This document shows positions 51,952-59,986 of a DNA stretch of 64,000 nt, piece after piece. Position 1 is the stretch's first letter; every line of letters begins with the position of its first letter. Location of the stretch: the NCBI RefSeq assembly GCF_049651205.1, contig NZ_JBASBR010000013.1, forward strand, positions 101,942-165,941, read 5' to 3'. The position numbers and the translations under genes are program-made. The stretch comes from Castellaniella sp049651205 (GTDB lineage Bacteria; Pseudomonadota; Gammaproteobacteria; Burkholderiales; Burkholderiaceae_B). The notes under the pieces were generated by a model that worked only from the letters and a program-made list of their open reading frames with translations, was not told where the DNA came from and made no database searches.

Positions 51952-52018
51952 CGATTCCCGAATCTTTGAACAGGCATTATGTTACCGGAATGTGGTCACG
52001 GCAGGCAGCGTGAAATGC

Positions 52019-52044
52019 ACAAGCCCCGCTTGCGCAGGGCTTGT
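52019..52044 (-). terminator. Hairpin after rpsQ, probable weak terminator
   Basis: ACAAGCCC pairs with GGGCTTGT around a 10-base loop, about 50 bases after the rpsQ stop. On the minus strand only a short T-stretch follows (GCATTT). It lies between rpsQ and tctC and would end the rplC-rpsQ transcript. Confidence 0.5.
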
Positions 52045-52093
52045 TGGTACTACTGGCTGGCGCAGGGCCTTGCAGGCCCCCGAAAGCGTGCGA

Positions 52094-52375
52094 TCAGATG
52101 ACGCGCACGGCTTCGACCAGACGAACCACCTTCCAGGATTTGGACTTGGAGATGGGACGGCCTTCGGCGATTTCCACGGTGTCGCCCTCGTTGTATTGGT
52201 TGGACTCGTCGTGCGCCTTGTATTTGGCAGTGCGGTTGACGAATTTGCCCAGTACGGGGTGCTTCACGCGGGTTTGGACACTGACCACAACGGTTTTGTC
52301 CATTTTGTTGCTGACGACCTTGCCGACCAGCGTGCGTTGACGCTTGACGGTGTCTTTTTGGATTTCGGTTGTCAT
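52094..52375 (-). CDS. rpsQ: 30S ribosomal protein S17
   Basis: A 93-residue OB-fold protein of the small subunit. RTLVGKVVSNKMDKTVVVSV and HPVLGKFVNRTAKYKAHDE are diagnostic. It is the last gene of the rplC-rpsQ block; in most bacteria rplN follows at once, but here tctC does. Confidence 0.97.
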   Translation of the reverse strand: MTTEIQKDTVKRQRTLVGKVVSNKMDKTVVVSVQTRVKHPVLGKFVNRTAKYKAHDESNQYNEGDTVEIAEGRPISKSKSWKVVRLVEAVRVI

Positions 52376-52376
52376 A

Positions 52377-52568
52377 TTACTTTCCTGCGTTCTCAGTCAT
52401 GATGGTGCGGATGCGCGCGATATCGCGACGCACTTTGCCCAGCTGGCTGGTGTTGGAAAGCTGCTGAGTGGCACGCTGCATGCGCAGGTTGAAGTGTGCC
52501 TTCAGCAGGCTCTCGAGCTCGGTCTGGAGCCCGGCGGCGTCTTTTTCGCGCAGTTCACTGGCTTTCAT
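52377..52568 (-). CDS. rpmC: 50S ribosomal protein L29
   Basis: A 63-residue helical-hairpin protein at the exit tunnel. MKASELREKDAAGLQTELES and LGKVRRDIARIRTIMTE are typical. One base separates it from rpsQ. Confidence 0.96.
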   Translation of the reverse strand: MKASELREKDAAGLQTELESLLKAHFNLRMQRATQQLSNTSQLGKVRRDIARIRTIMTENAGK

Positions 52569-52579
52569 ATGTATACCCC

Positions 52580-52996
52580 TTAGGCGCCCACACGACGCGA
52601 CACGAAGGTCGTGCGCAGGGGCAGCTTGGCGGCGGCCAGACGGAATGCTTCGCGTGCCACGTCTTCGGACACGCCTTCCATTTCGTACAGCACCTTGCCA
52701 GGTTGAATTTCAGCGACCCAGTACTCTGGATTGCCCTTGCCTTTACCCATCCGGACTTCGGCGGGCTTTTGCGAGATGGGCTTGTCCGGGAAGATCCGGA
52801 TCCAGATACGACCGCCGCGCTTGATGTGACGGTTAATGGCACGACGAGCAGCCTCGATCTGGCGAGCTGTCAGGCGGCCGCGATCGGTGGACTTAAGGCC
52901 GTATTCGCCAAAAGAAACATTGGTACCGCGCGTCGCCAGGCCCGTGTTGCGGCCTTTTTGCTCTTTGCGGTATTTCCTGCGAGAGGGTGACAGCAT
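52580..52996 (-). CDS. rplP: 50S ribosomal protein L16
   Basis: A 138-residue protein close to the A-site tRNA. MLSPSRRKYRKEQKGRNTGL, RIWIRIFPDKPISQKPAEVR and MGKGKGNPEYWVAEIQPGK are diagnostic. Confidence 0.98.
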   Translation of the reverse strand: MLSPSRRKYRKEQKGRNTGLATRGTNVSFGEYGLKSTDRGRLTARQIEAARRAINRHIKRGGRIWIRIFPDKPISQKPAEVRMGKGKGNPEYWVAEIQPGKVLYEMEGVSEDVAREAFRLAAAKLPLRTTFVSRRVGA

Positions 52997-52999
52997 GGT

Positions 53000-53782
53000 T
53001 TATTCTCCTTCAGACGCGGGCGCTGCCGAAGCGGCGTCACGGCGCGGACCACGGCCACGGCCACCGGGGCGGCCAGGACGGTCGCTACGCGGTGCGCGGC
53101 GGGGCCGGCGCTCTTCGTCGCGCGGGGCGGCGGTTTCAACGGGGAAGTCGCCGTTGGGCAGCATATCGCCCTTGTAGACCCAGACCTTGATACCAATGAT
53201 GCCGTACGTGGTTTGGGCTTCGGACGTGCCGTAGTCGATGTGTGCGCGCAGTGTGTGCAGGGGCACACGGCCTTCGCGGTACCATTCGGTGCGGGCGATT
53301 TCGATGCCGTTGAGGCGGCCCGACGACATGATCTTGATGCCCTGGGCACCCAGACGCATGGCGTTTTGCATCGCACGCTTCATGGCCCGGCGGAACATGA
53401 TGCGCTTTTCGAGCTGTTGGGCGATAGAATCGGCAACCAGCTGGGCATCGGTTTCGGGCTTGCGGATTTCCTCGATGTTGACGTGCACAGGCACGCCCAT
53501 CAGGCGCTGCAGATCGGACTTCAGTGTTTCGATGTCTTCGCCGCGACGGCCGATCACCACACCCGGACGTGCCGAATAAATGGTAATGCGGGCATTCTTG
53601 GCAGGACGCTCGATGATGACGCGACCGACAGAAGCGCTTTTAAGTTTCTTCTTGAGGTACTCGCGGACACGGATATCTTCGGCCAGCATGCTGCCGTAGA
53701 CCTTGTCGTTGGCGTACCAGCGGGAAGTCCAGTTGTGGTTGACCGCCAGGCGGAAACCGGTTGGGTGGATTTTCTGTCCCAT
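53000..53782 (-). CDS. rpsC: 30S ribosomal protein S3
   Basis: A 260-residue protein at the mRNA entry. MGQKIHPTGFRLAVNHNWTS opens the KH domain, RPGVVIGRRGEDIETLKSDL is its GXXG-loop, and the S3 C-terminal domain ends near VYKGDMLPNG. An extra tail of about 45 residues rich in Arg, Gly, Pro and Ala follows, longer than in E. coli and probably disordered. Confidence 0.98.
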   Translation of the reverse strand: MGQKIHPTGFRLAVNHNWTSRWYANDKVYGSMLAEDIRVREYLKKKLKSASVGRVIIERPAKNARITIYSARPGVVIGRRGEDIETLKSDLQRLMGVPVHVNIEEIRKPETDAQLVADSIAQQLEKRIMFRRAMKRAMQNAMRLGAQGIKIMSSGRLNGIEIARTEWYREGRVPLHTLRAHIDYGTSEAQTTYGIIGIKVWVYKGDMLPNGDFPVETAAPRDEERRPRRAPRSDRPGRPGGRGRGPRRDAASAAPASEGE

Positions 53783-53791
53783 TGCGACTCC

Positions 53792-54121
53792 TTAGGCCCC
53801 GACCTTAACCACGATGTGGCAGGTCTGTTTCTCGATGCGGTTACCACGCCCCTTTGCACGGGCAGAGAAACGCTTCATCGACTGAGCTTTGTCGACATAA
53901 ATGGTGGTGATTTTCAGCTCGTCGATGTCGGCACCGTCGTTGTGCTCAGCATTGGCGATGGCCGATTCAAGCGCCTTCTTGAGGATGCCTGCGGCCTTCT
54001 TGGGGCTGAAATTCAGGATATTGAGGGCGTGCGCCACGGACTTTCCGCGGATCAGATCCGCCACCAGGCGGGTCTTTTGGGCGGAAATATGGACGCCGCG
54101 AATGACTGCGGTGGTTTCCAT
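53792..54121 (-). CDS. rplV: 50S ribosomal protein L22
   Basis: A 109-residue protein whose beta-hairpin lines the exit tunnel. RGVHISAQKTRLVADLIRGK and FSARAKGRGNRIEKQTCHI, the tunnel hairpin, are diagnostic. Between rpsS and rpsC. Confidence 0.98.
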   Translation of the reverse strand: METTAVIRGVHISAQKTRLVADLIRGKSVAHALNILNFSPKKAAGILKKALESAIANAEHNDGADIDELKITTIYVDKAQSMKRFSARAKGRGNRIEKQTCHIVVKVGA

Positions 54122-54124
54122 GGC

Positions 54125-54400
54125 TTACCTCTTGGCCTTTTTGTCTGCCGCGTGACCCTTGAAGGTACGCGTCAGGGCAAATTCGCCGAGTTTATGGCCG
54201 ACCATGTTCTCGTTGATGTAAACGGGCACATGCTGACGACCGTTATGCACGGCAATGGTCAACCCGATGAACTCGGGCAAAATGGTGGAACGACGCGACC
54301 AGGTCTTGATCGGCTTCTTTTCCTTGCCCCCGACGGCGGCATCGACCTTTTTGATCAGATGCGCATCGACGAATGGGCCTTTCTTGATCGAACGTGACAT
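54125..54400 (-). CDS. rpsS: 30S ribosomal protein S19
   Basis: A 91-residue protein of the small-subunit head. MSRSIKKGPFVDAHLIKKVD, RSTILPEFIGLTIAVHNGRQ and GHKLGEFALTRTFKGH are family signatures. Between rplB and rplV. Confidence 0.98.
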   Translation of the reverse strand: MSRSIKKGPFVDAHLIKKVDAAVGGKEKKPIKTWSRRSTILPEFIGLTIAVHNGRQHVPVYINENMVGHKLGEFALTRTFKGHAADKKAKR

Positions 54401-54412
54401 TGTGTTCGCCCC

Positions 54413-55240
54413 TTATTTGCGCTTGCGGCGCGAGACAATCATATTGTCTGTGCGCTTGTTACGACGGGTCCGGTAGCCCTTGGCGGGAGTACCCCACGGG
54501 CTGACGGGTTCGCGGCCTTCGCCGGTGCGGCCTTCACCACCACCATGCGGGTGATCCACCGGGTTCATGGCGACGCCACGAACGGTAGGACGCACACCGC
54601 GCCAGCGGACAGCACCGGCTTTACCGATTTGTCGCAAGCTGTGGTCGCTGTTGCCGACTTCACCAATGGTGGCACGGCAGTCGATGTGCACGCGGCGAAC
54701 TTCACCGGAGCGCAGACGAACCTGGGCGTACACGCCTTCGCGGGCCAGCAGGACAGCCGAAGCACCTGCGGAACGCGCGATCTGGGCACCCTTGCCAGGC
54801 TGCATCTCGATGCAGTGGATGGTGGAACCCACAGGAATGGCACGGATCGGCAAGGTGTTGCCCGAACGGATCGGGGCATCGCTGCCGGATACGACCGTTG
54901 CACCAACCTGCAGACCACGGGGCGCAATGATGTAACGACGCTCGCCGTCGGCGTAGCACAGCAGTGCCAGGTGAGCCGTACGGTTGGGGTCGTATTCGAG
55001 GCGCTCGACGCGGGCGACGATGCCATCTTTGTTGCGACGGAAATCAACCATGCGGTAGTGCTGCTTGTGACCACCACCCCGATGGCGCACAGTGATGTGG
55101 CCATTGTTGTTACGGCCGGAACCGCGGGATTGGGATTCAAGCAGGGGTGCATAGGCCGGGCCTTTGTGCAGCTCGGGGTGCACAACCTTGACCATGCCCC
55201 GGCGGCCGGCGGATGTCGGTTTGACTTTAATCAGCGGCAT
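54413..55240 (-). CDS. rplB: 50S ribosomal protein L2
   Basis: A 275-residue primary rRNA-binding protein needed for subunit joining and peptidyl transfer. GRNNNGHITVRHRGGGHKQH and the conserved loop VAMNPVDHPHGGGEGRTGEG, with its functionally important His, are complete. It starts directly after the rplW stop. Confidence 0.98.
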   Translation of the reverse strand: MPLIKVKPTSAGRRGMVKVVHPELHKGPAYAPLLESQSRGSGRNNNGHITVRHRGGGHKQHYRMVDFRRNKDGIVARVERLEYDPNRTAHLALLCYADGERRYIIAPRGLQVGATVVSGSDAPIRSGNTLPIRAIPVGSTIHCIEMQPGKGAQIARSAGASAVLLAREGVYAQVRLRSGEVRRVHIDCRATIGEVGNSDHSLRQIGKAGAVRWRGVRPTVRGVAMNPVDHPHGGGEGRTGEGREPVSPWGTPAKGYRTRRNKRTDNMIVSRRKRK

Positions 55241-55537
55241 TTAGTTCACCTCCGTAAAGTCGATTTCCTGGCCTGCCTTAAGGGACACATAGGCCTTGCG
55301 CTCGTTGCGACGACGACCAATGAAACGGCCGAAACGCTTTTCTTTGCCCTTGCGGTTGGCAACCTGCACGGAATCAACTTCGACCTTGAACAGGAGTTCG
55401 ACGGCAGCCTTGATTTCGGGCTTGGTGGCATCAGCCACGACGCGGAAAGCGACCTGGTTGTTTTTTTCGGCAACCATCGTGGACTTTTCAGTAACCACGG
55501 GTGCCAGAATGATTTGCATCAGACGTTCGGCATTCAT
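55241..55537 (-). CDS. rplW: 50S ribosomal protein L23
   Basis: A 98-residue protein at the tunnel exit that docks trigger factor and SRP. ILAPVVTEKSTMVAEKNNQ, VAFRVVADATKPEIKAAVE and GRFIGRRRNERKAYVSL are typical. It overlaps the end of rplD by 4 bases. Confidence 0.97.
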   Translation of the reverse strand: MNAERLMQIILAPVVTEKSTMVAEKNNQVAFRVVADATKPEIKAAVELLFKVEVDSVQVANRKGKEKRFGRFIGRRRNERKAYVSLKAGQEIDFTEVN

Positions 55538-56157
55538 CCCAGCAACTCCTCGAGTTGGGCGATCGCAGCCTTGGTGACCAACACTTTCTTGTAGTGCACC
55601 AGGGACAGCGGATCGGCGTAGCGCGTTTCGATCACTGCCACATGGGGCAGGTTGCGCGTCGCGAGATAGACGTTTTCGTCCATGGCATCAGTGATGATCA
55701 GGACGGACTCGGTGATCCCCAGATCCTTGAGTTTGCTGGAAGCAAGCTTGGTCTTGGGGGCCTCGAGAGAGAAGGATTCAACCACGGCCAGACGGTCTTC
55801 GCGGACCAGTTGGGAGAAAATGGCACGCAAACCGGCGCGGTACATTTTCTTGTTGACCTTATGGCTGAAGTTCTCTTCGGGCGAGTTGGGGAATGCACGA
55901 CCACCCCCACGCCAGATCGGCGAGGAAGTCATACCGGAGCGGGCACGACCAGTTCCTTTTTGACGCCAGGGCTTCTTGGTGGAGTGCTTAACCGTCTCGC
56001 GGTTTTTCTGGGCGCGGTTACCCATGCGTGCGTTGGCCTGGTAGGCCACGACAATCTGGTGCACCAGCGCTTCGTTGAATTCGCGACCGAAGATGTCATC
56101 GGCGCCGGCCACGGTGGCCGAGGATTGACCCTGATCGTTCAGGAGCTTGAGTTCCAT
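55534..56157 (-). CDS. rplD: 50S ribosomal protein L4
   Basis: A 207-residue protein. The tunnel loop is seen as KPWRQKGTGRARSGMTSSPIW. In E. coli L4 also represses its own S10 operon by binding the leader upstream of rpsJ. Here rpsJ is elsewhere, so any such control would have to act on the leader of rplC (56850-56981). Confidence 0.97.
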   Translation of the reverse strand: MELKLLNDQGQSSATVAGADDIFGREFNEALVHQIVVAYQANARMGNRAQKNRETVKHSTKKPWRQKGTGRARSGMTSSPIWRGGGRAFPNSPEENFSHKVNKKMYRAGLRAIFSQLVREDRLAVVESFSLEAPKTKLASSKLKDLGITESVLIITDAMDENVYLATRNLPHVAVIETRYADPLSLVHYKKVLVTKAAIAQLEELLG

Positions 56158-56159
56158 GA

Positions 56160-56849
56160 TTAGGCTCCTTTTTTGGGCGCGGCCTTGACGGCCGGACGCA
56201 CGACGATATCGGCGTTTTTATGACCCGGGACAGCGCCCCGAACCAGCAACAGACCGCGTTCGACGTCGACACGCACGACGTCCAGATTTTGGACTGTGCA
56301 GGTGACATCACCCAGGTGACCAGCCATTTTCTTGCCCGGGAAGACACGGCCCGGATCTTGTGCCTGACCGATGGAGCCGGGCACGCGGTGCGAGCGTGAG
56401 TTACCGTGCGAGGCGCGCTGCGAACCGAAGTTGTGGCGCTTGATGGTGCCGGCAAAACCCTTACCGATGGAGGTGCCGGTGACGTCGACTTGTTGGCCGA
56501 CTTCGAAGACGGACTCGACGGAAACCACTGCGCCAGCCGTGAATTCGGCGGCACGGGCAGGATCAAGACGGAATTCTTTGAGCGCAGAGCCGGCTTCGAT
56601 GCCGGCTTTTGCAAAGTGACCCGACTGGGCCTTGGTAATGCGAGAGGCACGGCGGGCACCATAGGCCAGCTGAACCGCCGCATAGCCGTCGACTTCGGGC
56701 GTCTTGACTTGGGCAACGCGATTGTTGGACACGTCCAGCACAGTTACCGGGATGGAATCGCCTTCCTCGGTAAAAATGCGGGTCATGCCGACCTTGCGTC
56801 CCACAAGCCCAAGGCGCCAGGCCGCGGGGGTAGGTGTCGTGTTCGACAT
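56160..56849 (-). CDS. rplC: 50S ribosomal protein L3
   Basis: A 229-residue protein near the peptidyl-transferase centre. WRLGLVGRKVGMTRIFTEEG and GNSRSHRVPGSIGQAQDPGR with PGKKMAGHLGD are diagnostic. I take the ATG at 56849, after GGAG; a longer frame would use leader sequence. Here it is the first gene of its operon, not the second after rpsJ. Confidence 0.97.
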   Translation of the reverse strand: MSNTTPTPAAWRLGLVGRKVGMTRIFTEEGDSIPVTVLDVSNNRVAQVKTPEVDGYAAVQLAYGARRASRITKAQSGHFAKAGIEAGSALKEFRLDPARAAEFTAGAVVSVESVFEVGQQVDVTGTSIGKGFAGTIKRHNFGSQRASHGNSRSHRVPGSIGQAQDPGRVFPGKKMAGHLGDVTCTVQNLDVVRVDVERGLLLVRGAVPGHKNADIVVRPAVKAAPKKGA

Positions 56850-56955
56850 TGTTTTCTCCGGGGTATGAACCCTTAAGCGTAAATCCCGACTTCGATTGGC
56901 CGGGGCTTGAGTGCAACCGCTAAGCTGCGCCGCTGCACAAAATGCATGCAACGAA

Positions 56956-56979
56956 CGCCACCCATATAGATGGATGGCG
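56956..56979 (-). promoter_or_regulatory. Hairpin at the 5' end of the rplC leader
   Basis: On the minus strand CGCCATCCA pairs with TGGGTGGCG (one G-T pair) around TCTATA. It begins within a few bases of the predicted transcription start near 56981, so it would sit at the RNA 5' end, and could stabilise or regulate the operon transcript. Confidence 0.5.
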
Positions 56980-56988
56980 AAGCTAAGC

Positions 56989-56994
56989 ATTCTA
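56989..56994 (-). promoter_or_regulatory. -10 element of the rplC operon promoter
   Basis: TAGAAT on the minus strand, about 140 bases before the rplC start. The -35 region is weak (TTCCTT at 17 bases). It gives rplC-rpsQ an initiation point independent of tuf-rpsJ. Confidence 0.55.
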
Positions 56995-57087
56995 GCACGA
57001 ACAAAACCACGAAGGAAGAGCCTCTGTGCAAAACAGACACACTGTAATATCAGGGAGATGGCCTGCCCGAAACCGGAACCTGCTGGG

Positions 57088-57099
57088 CTCTGATCAGAG
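57088..57099. other. 12-bp palindrome between the epimerase gene and the rplC promoter
   Basis: CTCTGATCAGAG is a perfect inverted repeat just after the stop of the last gene of the TRAP/hydrolase block. There is no T-tract, so it is not a clear terminator; a protein site is possible. Confidence 0.35.
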
Positions 57100-57116
57100 A
57101 TTACCGAAGGCGTGCA

Positions 57117-58094
57117 TTAGATCGCACAGCGCGCGCGCCAGCGGATGTAGTGCTCGAATGCGGCAGAACCGGTGAACGCGGGCCGGAAGCCGAATTCGGC
57201 TTCCATCCGGCCAATGGCAAACGGCGGCCGGGGCGTGGGTGCGCTGCGGCCAATATTGATCTTTTCTGGATCGTCACTGATCTCGTAGGTAAAACCTGGA
57301 AACGCCTGTGCCAGCAGCTTGCACCAGGCCAGGGCATCCCAGCGTCGGCCTGCCGACAAATGATAGACCGGATCTTTTGGGGTGGTGGCCAGCATCTTCG
57401 CCACGCCAATAGCGACATCGTCAGCGTATACCCAATCGACCGGCAGTTGCGGACCCAAAACGGCATGGCCGCCGGTTTCTGCCATTTGTGTCAGCCCCAG
57501 GGGGATGCTGAGCGTGTCACGCACACCAGTGGCGTACTCCCAGCGACCAAAGCATGTGCCCAGCCGAACAACGCTTGTACAAAGCTGGCGCGTACTTCGA
57601 TAGCGAACCGACAGCCGCTCGGCGGCATACTTGCTGATCCCGTAATGGCTGTCCGGCACGGGTATATGCCGGGTTTCATCCAGAAATTCATCTGTTGGCG
57701 ATGCCGCACCAAACACCGCCCCCGAGCCCAGCACAATCACTTGAGCAAGCGCGCATTGGATTGCCATCTCCAGGACATTGAGTGTGCCGCCCAGATTGAC
57801 TGCAAAGATCCGGGCCGGATCGGTGCGCTCGCGGTGGATGTCCGCAGTGATGGCCGCACCGTGGATCAGTGCCCCCACCTGGAATTGTTGCAGGGCGACT
57901 TTAAGTGCAACCGGGTCACAGACATCACCTTCCACAATGGACAGATGGCCCCGCAAGCCCTCTACCGCACGGATAAAGGGCTGGGGTGGTGCTGCCAAGC
58001 TGTAGCAAACCACATCGATGCCGCGCCCTAGCAAGTGCTCGGTGATATTCAGGCCAATGAAACCGGCGCCGCCGGTAATCAGGATGGTTGGCAT
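57117..58094 (-). CDS. NAD-dependent epimerase/dehydratase-family protein (extended SDR)
   Basis: A protein of 325 residues. The nucleotide-binding motif is ILITGGAGFIGLNITEHLLG (residues 4-23), and the catalytic Tyr-x3-Lys is in HYGISKYAAERL. The pattern VDWVYADDVAIGVAKML is typical of sugar-nucleotide epimerases and of the sugar-acid dehydrogenases related to them. The start chosen is the ATG at 58094. It is the last gene of the TRAP/hydrolase block, 57 bases after dctM. The substrate is unknown. Confidence 0.88.
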   Translation of the reverse strand: MPTILITGGAGFIGLNITEHLLGRGIDVVCYSLAAPPQPFIRAVEGLRGHLSIVEGDVCDPVALKVALQQFQVGALIHGAAITADIHRERTDPARIFAVNLGGTLNVLEMAIQCALAQVIVLGSGAVFGAASPTDEFLDETRHIPVPDSHYGISKYAAERLSVRYRSTRQLCTSVVRLGTCFGRWEYATGVRDTLSIPLGLTQMAETGGHAVLGPQLPVDWVYADDVAIGVAKMLATTPKDPVYHLSAGRRWDALAWCKLLAQAFPGFTYEISDDPEKINIGRSAPTPRPPFAIGRMEAEFGFRPAFTGSAAFEHYIRWRARCAI

Positions 58095-58151
58095 GATTTC
58101 TTGTTGGGCATGGGCGTGTGGCATCAATGTTTAACCAAAGTGGCAGAGAGA

Positions 58152-59432
58152 TCAGTACCCGAGAAGCCGTGGCAACCACGTGACGATGGCCGGAAACACC
58201 ATGCACAGGATCAGAACAGCAAACTGCCAGGCAACAAAGGGAACGCACTCTTTGACCACCGGGCCCATGGGCATTTTTGTGATGCCACACACCACAAAAT
58301 AAAGCACACCCACCGGCGGCGTCATCATGCCGATCACCAGGTTAAGCACAAACAGCAGGCCAAACCACAAGGGATCGATGCCAAATGCTTGTGCGATAGG
58401 CGCAAACAGAGGAACCAGCATGATGTACGCTGCGTTTGACTCCAGGAACATCCCGACCACGATGAGAATTACCATGGTAAGCAGCAAAAACACCATCGGG
58501 CTGTCGGTGATGGACTGCACCCAGAGCGCCATATCCTGCGGAACCCGATTGACGGCAAACAGGAAGGTAACGGTTGCCGCGAAGGCAATCAGTGCCGCCA
58601 CCATGGCAGAGATGACCGCGGCCCGAAACATGCACCCGGGCAAATCCCGCCACTTGAGCTTGCGGGTGGCCAAAAAGCCAATGGCGGCAGAGTACACCAC
58701 TGCCACAGCCGCGCCCTCGGTGGCGGTAAACAAGCCCCCGATGATGCCGCCCAGCACAAGGATGGGCATAAACAGAATGGCATAGGCACGGCGAAACTCG
58801 GTCCAGGCCCTGCGTCCGTCGAATGCTTCTCCGGTGAGAGGATACTTGCGTTTCCAGGACAAATACGAGGCAATCGCGATAAAGCCGATACATAAGAGGA
58901 TGCCTGGGACGACGCCGGCGATGAACATGCCCCCCACCGATACGGTGGAGCCAGCCATCAAGGCGTACACAATCATGGCATTGGAGGGTGGAATAACCGG
59001 GCCGAGGTTGGACGCCGAAGCGATGATCGCGCAGGAGTATGTATCCGGGTAGTACTTGCGCAGAGAAGGCACCAGGGCGCTGCCTAAGGCGCTGGCACTG
59101 GCTACGGCCGCACCGCTGACCGCCGCAAGAATCGTGCCCGCCACGATAGTGACATTGGCAAGGCCACCATGCATGCGGCCAACCAGACTGTTGGCAAAGC
59201 TGACCAGGCGCTCCATCATGCCTGCCTTCACCATGAACTCGCCCGCCAGAATAAACAGCGGGATGGCCATCAGCGGGAAGCTGTTAACCGAATACAGCAT
59301 GCGTTCTGCCAGCATCGTGATGGGAAAATCGGCCGAAAACAGCGCCCCCAAAGAGGCAAACCCCAGGGCAAAGGCCAGTGGCATGCCCAGGAAGGCAAAG
59401 ATCACAAACAGGATCAGGACCACGATAATCAT
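58152..59432 (-). CDS. dctM: TRAP transporter large membrane subunit DctM
   Basis: A protein of 426 residues with about 12 helices that forms the sodium-coupled transport channel. The DctM pattern is clear in GMPLAFALGFASLGALFS, MAIPLFILAGEFMVKAG, SAAVASASALG-like VSGAAVASASALGSALVPSL, IPPSNAMIVYAL and TPPVGVLYFVVCGI. The start ATG (59432) overlaps the dctQ stop by 4 bases. Confidence 0.95.
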   Translation of the reverse strand: MIIVVLILFVIFAFLGMPLAFALGFASLGALFSADFPITMLAERMLYSVNSFPLMAIPLFILAGEFMVKAGMMERLVSFANSLVGRMHGGLANVTIVAGTILAAVSGAAVASASALGSALVPSLRKYYPDTYSCAIIASASNLGPVIPPSNAMIVYALMAGSTVSVGGMFIAGVVPGILLCIGFIAIASYLSWKRKYPLTGEAFDGRRAWTEFRRAYAILFMPILVLGGIIGGLFTATEGAAVAVVYSAAIGFLATRKLKWRDLPGCMFRAAVISAMVAALIAFAATVTFLFAVNRVPQDMALWVQSITDSPMVFLLLTMVILIVVGMFLESNAAYIMLVPLFAPIAQAFGIDPLWFGLLFVLNLVIGMMTPPVGVLYFVVCGITKMPMGPVVKECVPFVAWQFAVLILCMVFPAIVTWLPRLLGY

Positions 59433-59986
59433 AGCGATTGACCTCCCCAGATTCTCGAGCCACCCCAGGTGAAGAGAATCAGGTGCAGAACACTGTGCAC
59501 GGCACAGACGAGGACAGCGATATAGAAAACCGCTGCACTGATGGGCAAAGTGGGCATAAGCGCCTGCCATTTCCCGAGGGTGGCATCCCAGGCAGCGATG
59601 GCTACCGCGGCCATCAGCACGGCAGCTGCCAGCGACATCAACCGGAACAGGATCTCTTTGACACTTGGGCTCAGTGCGCTGACCAGCAGATCGATGCCCA
59701 CGTGAACCCCATACTTGATGCCTTGCGGAATCGCCAGGAACATCGCCCAGACAAACAGCAATCTGGAGAGCTCGTCGGCCGAGTCAATCGATGAGTTGAG
59801 AATATGCCGCCAGACCACTTGCAAAGTGACGATGATGGTCATGCCAGCCATTGTGAGGACAATACCCGCCACAGACAACTGATCGAGGTATCTGACGACC
59901 GTCTGCAGCGGGCTGCCCGGCCAGCGCACAGGAAGCGCAATGTCTTCCTGTGGCTGGTCGCTACCCGGTTCTTGGGGCTGGTTCAC
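59429..59986 (-). CDS. dctQ: TRAP transporter small membrane subunit DctQ
   Basis: A protein of 185 residues with four helices: a polar N-terminal tail of about 30 residues, then VVWRHILNSSIDSADELSRLLFVWAMFL, the DctQ family core, and two further helices. It overlaps both dctP and dctM by 4 bases. Confidence 0.92.
   Translation of the reverse strand: MNQPQEPGSDQPQEDIALPVRWPGSPLQTVVRYLDQLSVAGIVLTMAGMTIIVTLQVVWRHILNSSIDSADELSRLLFVWAMFLAIPQGIKYGVHVGIDLLVSALSPSVKEILFRLMSLAAAVLMAAVAIAAWDATLGKWQALMPTLPISAAVFYIAVLVCAVHSVLHLILFTWGGSRIWGGQSL

Noticed and set aside
50830..51969. Plus-strand frame of 379 codons over tctC
   Set aside because: Antisense to a clear Bug-family protein; His/Gly-rich shadow.
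53213..55594. Plus-strand frames of 394 and 349 codons over rpsC-rplW
   Set aside because: Shadows of conserved ribosomal genes.
57150..58031. Plus-strand frame of 293 codons over the epimerase gene
   Set aside because: Antisense to a gene with intact Rossmann and Tyr-x3-Lys motifs.
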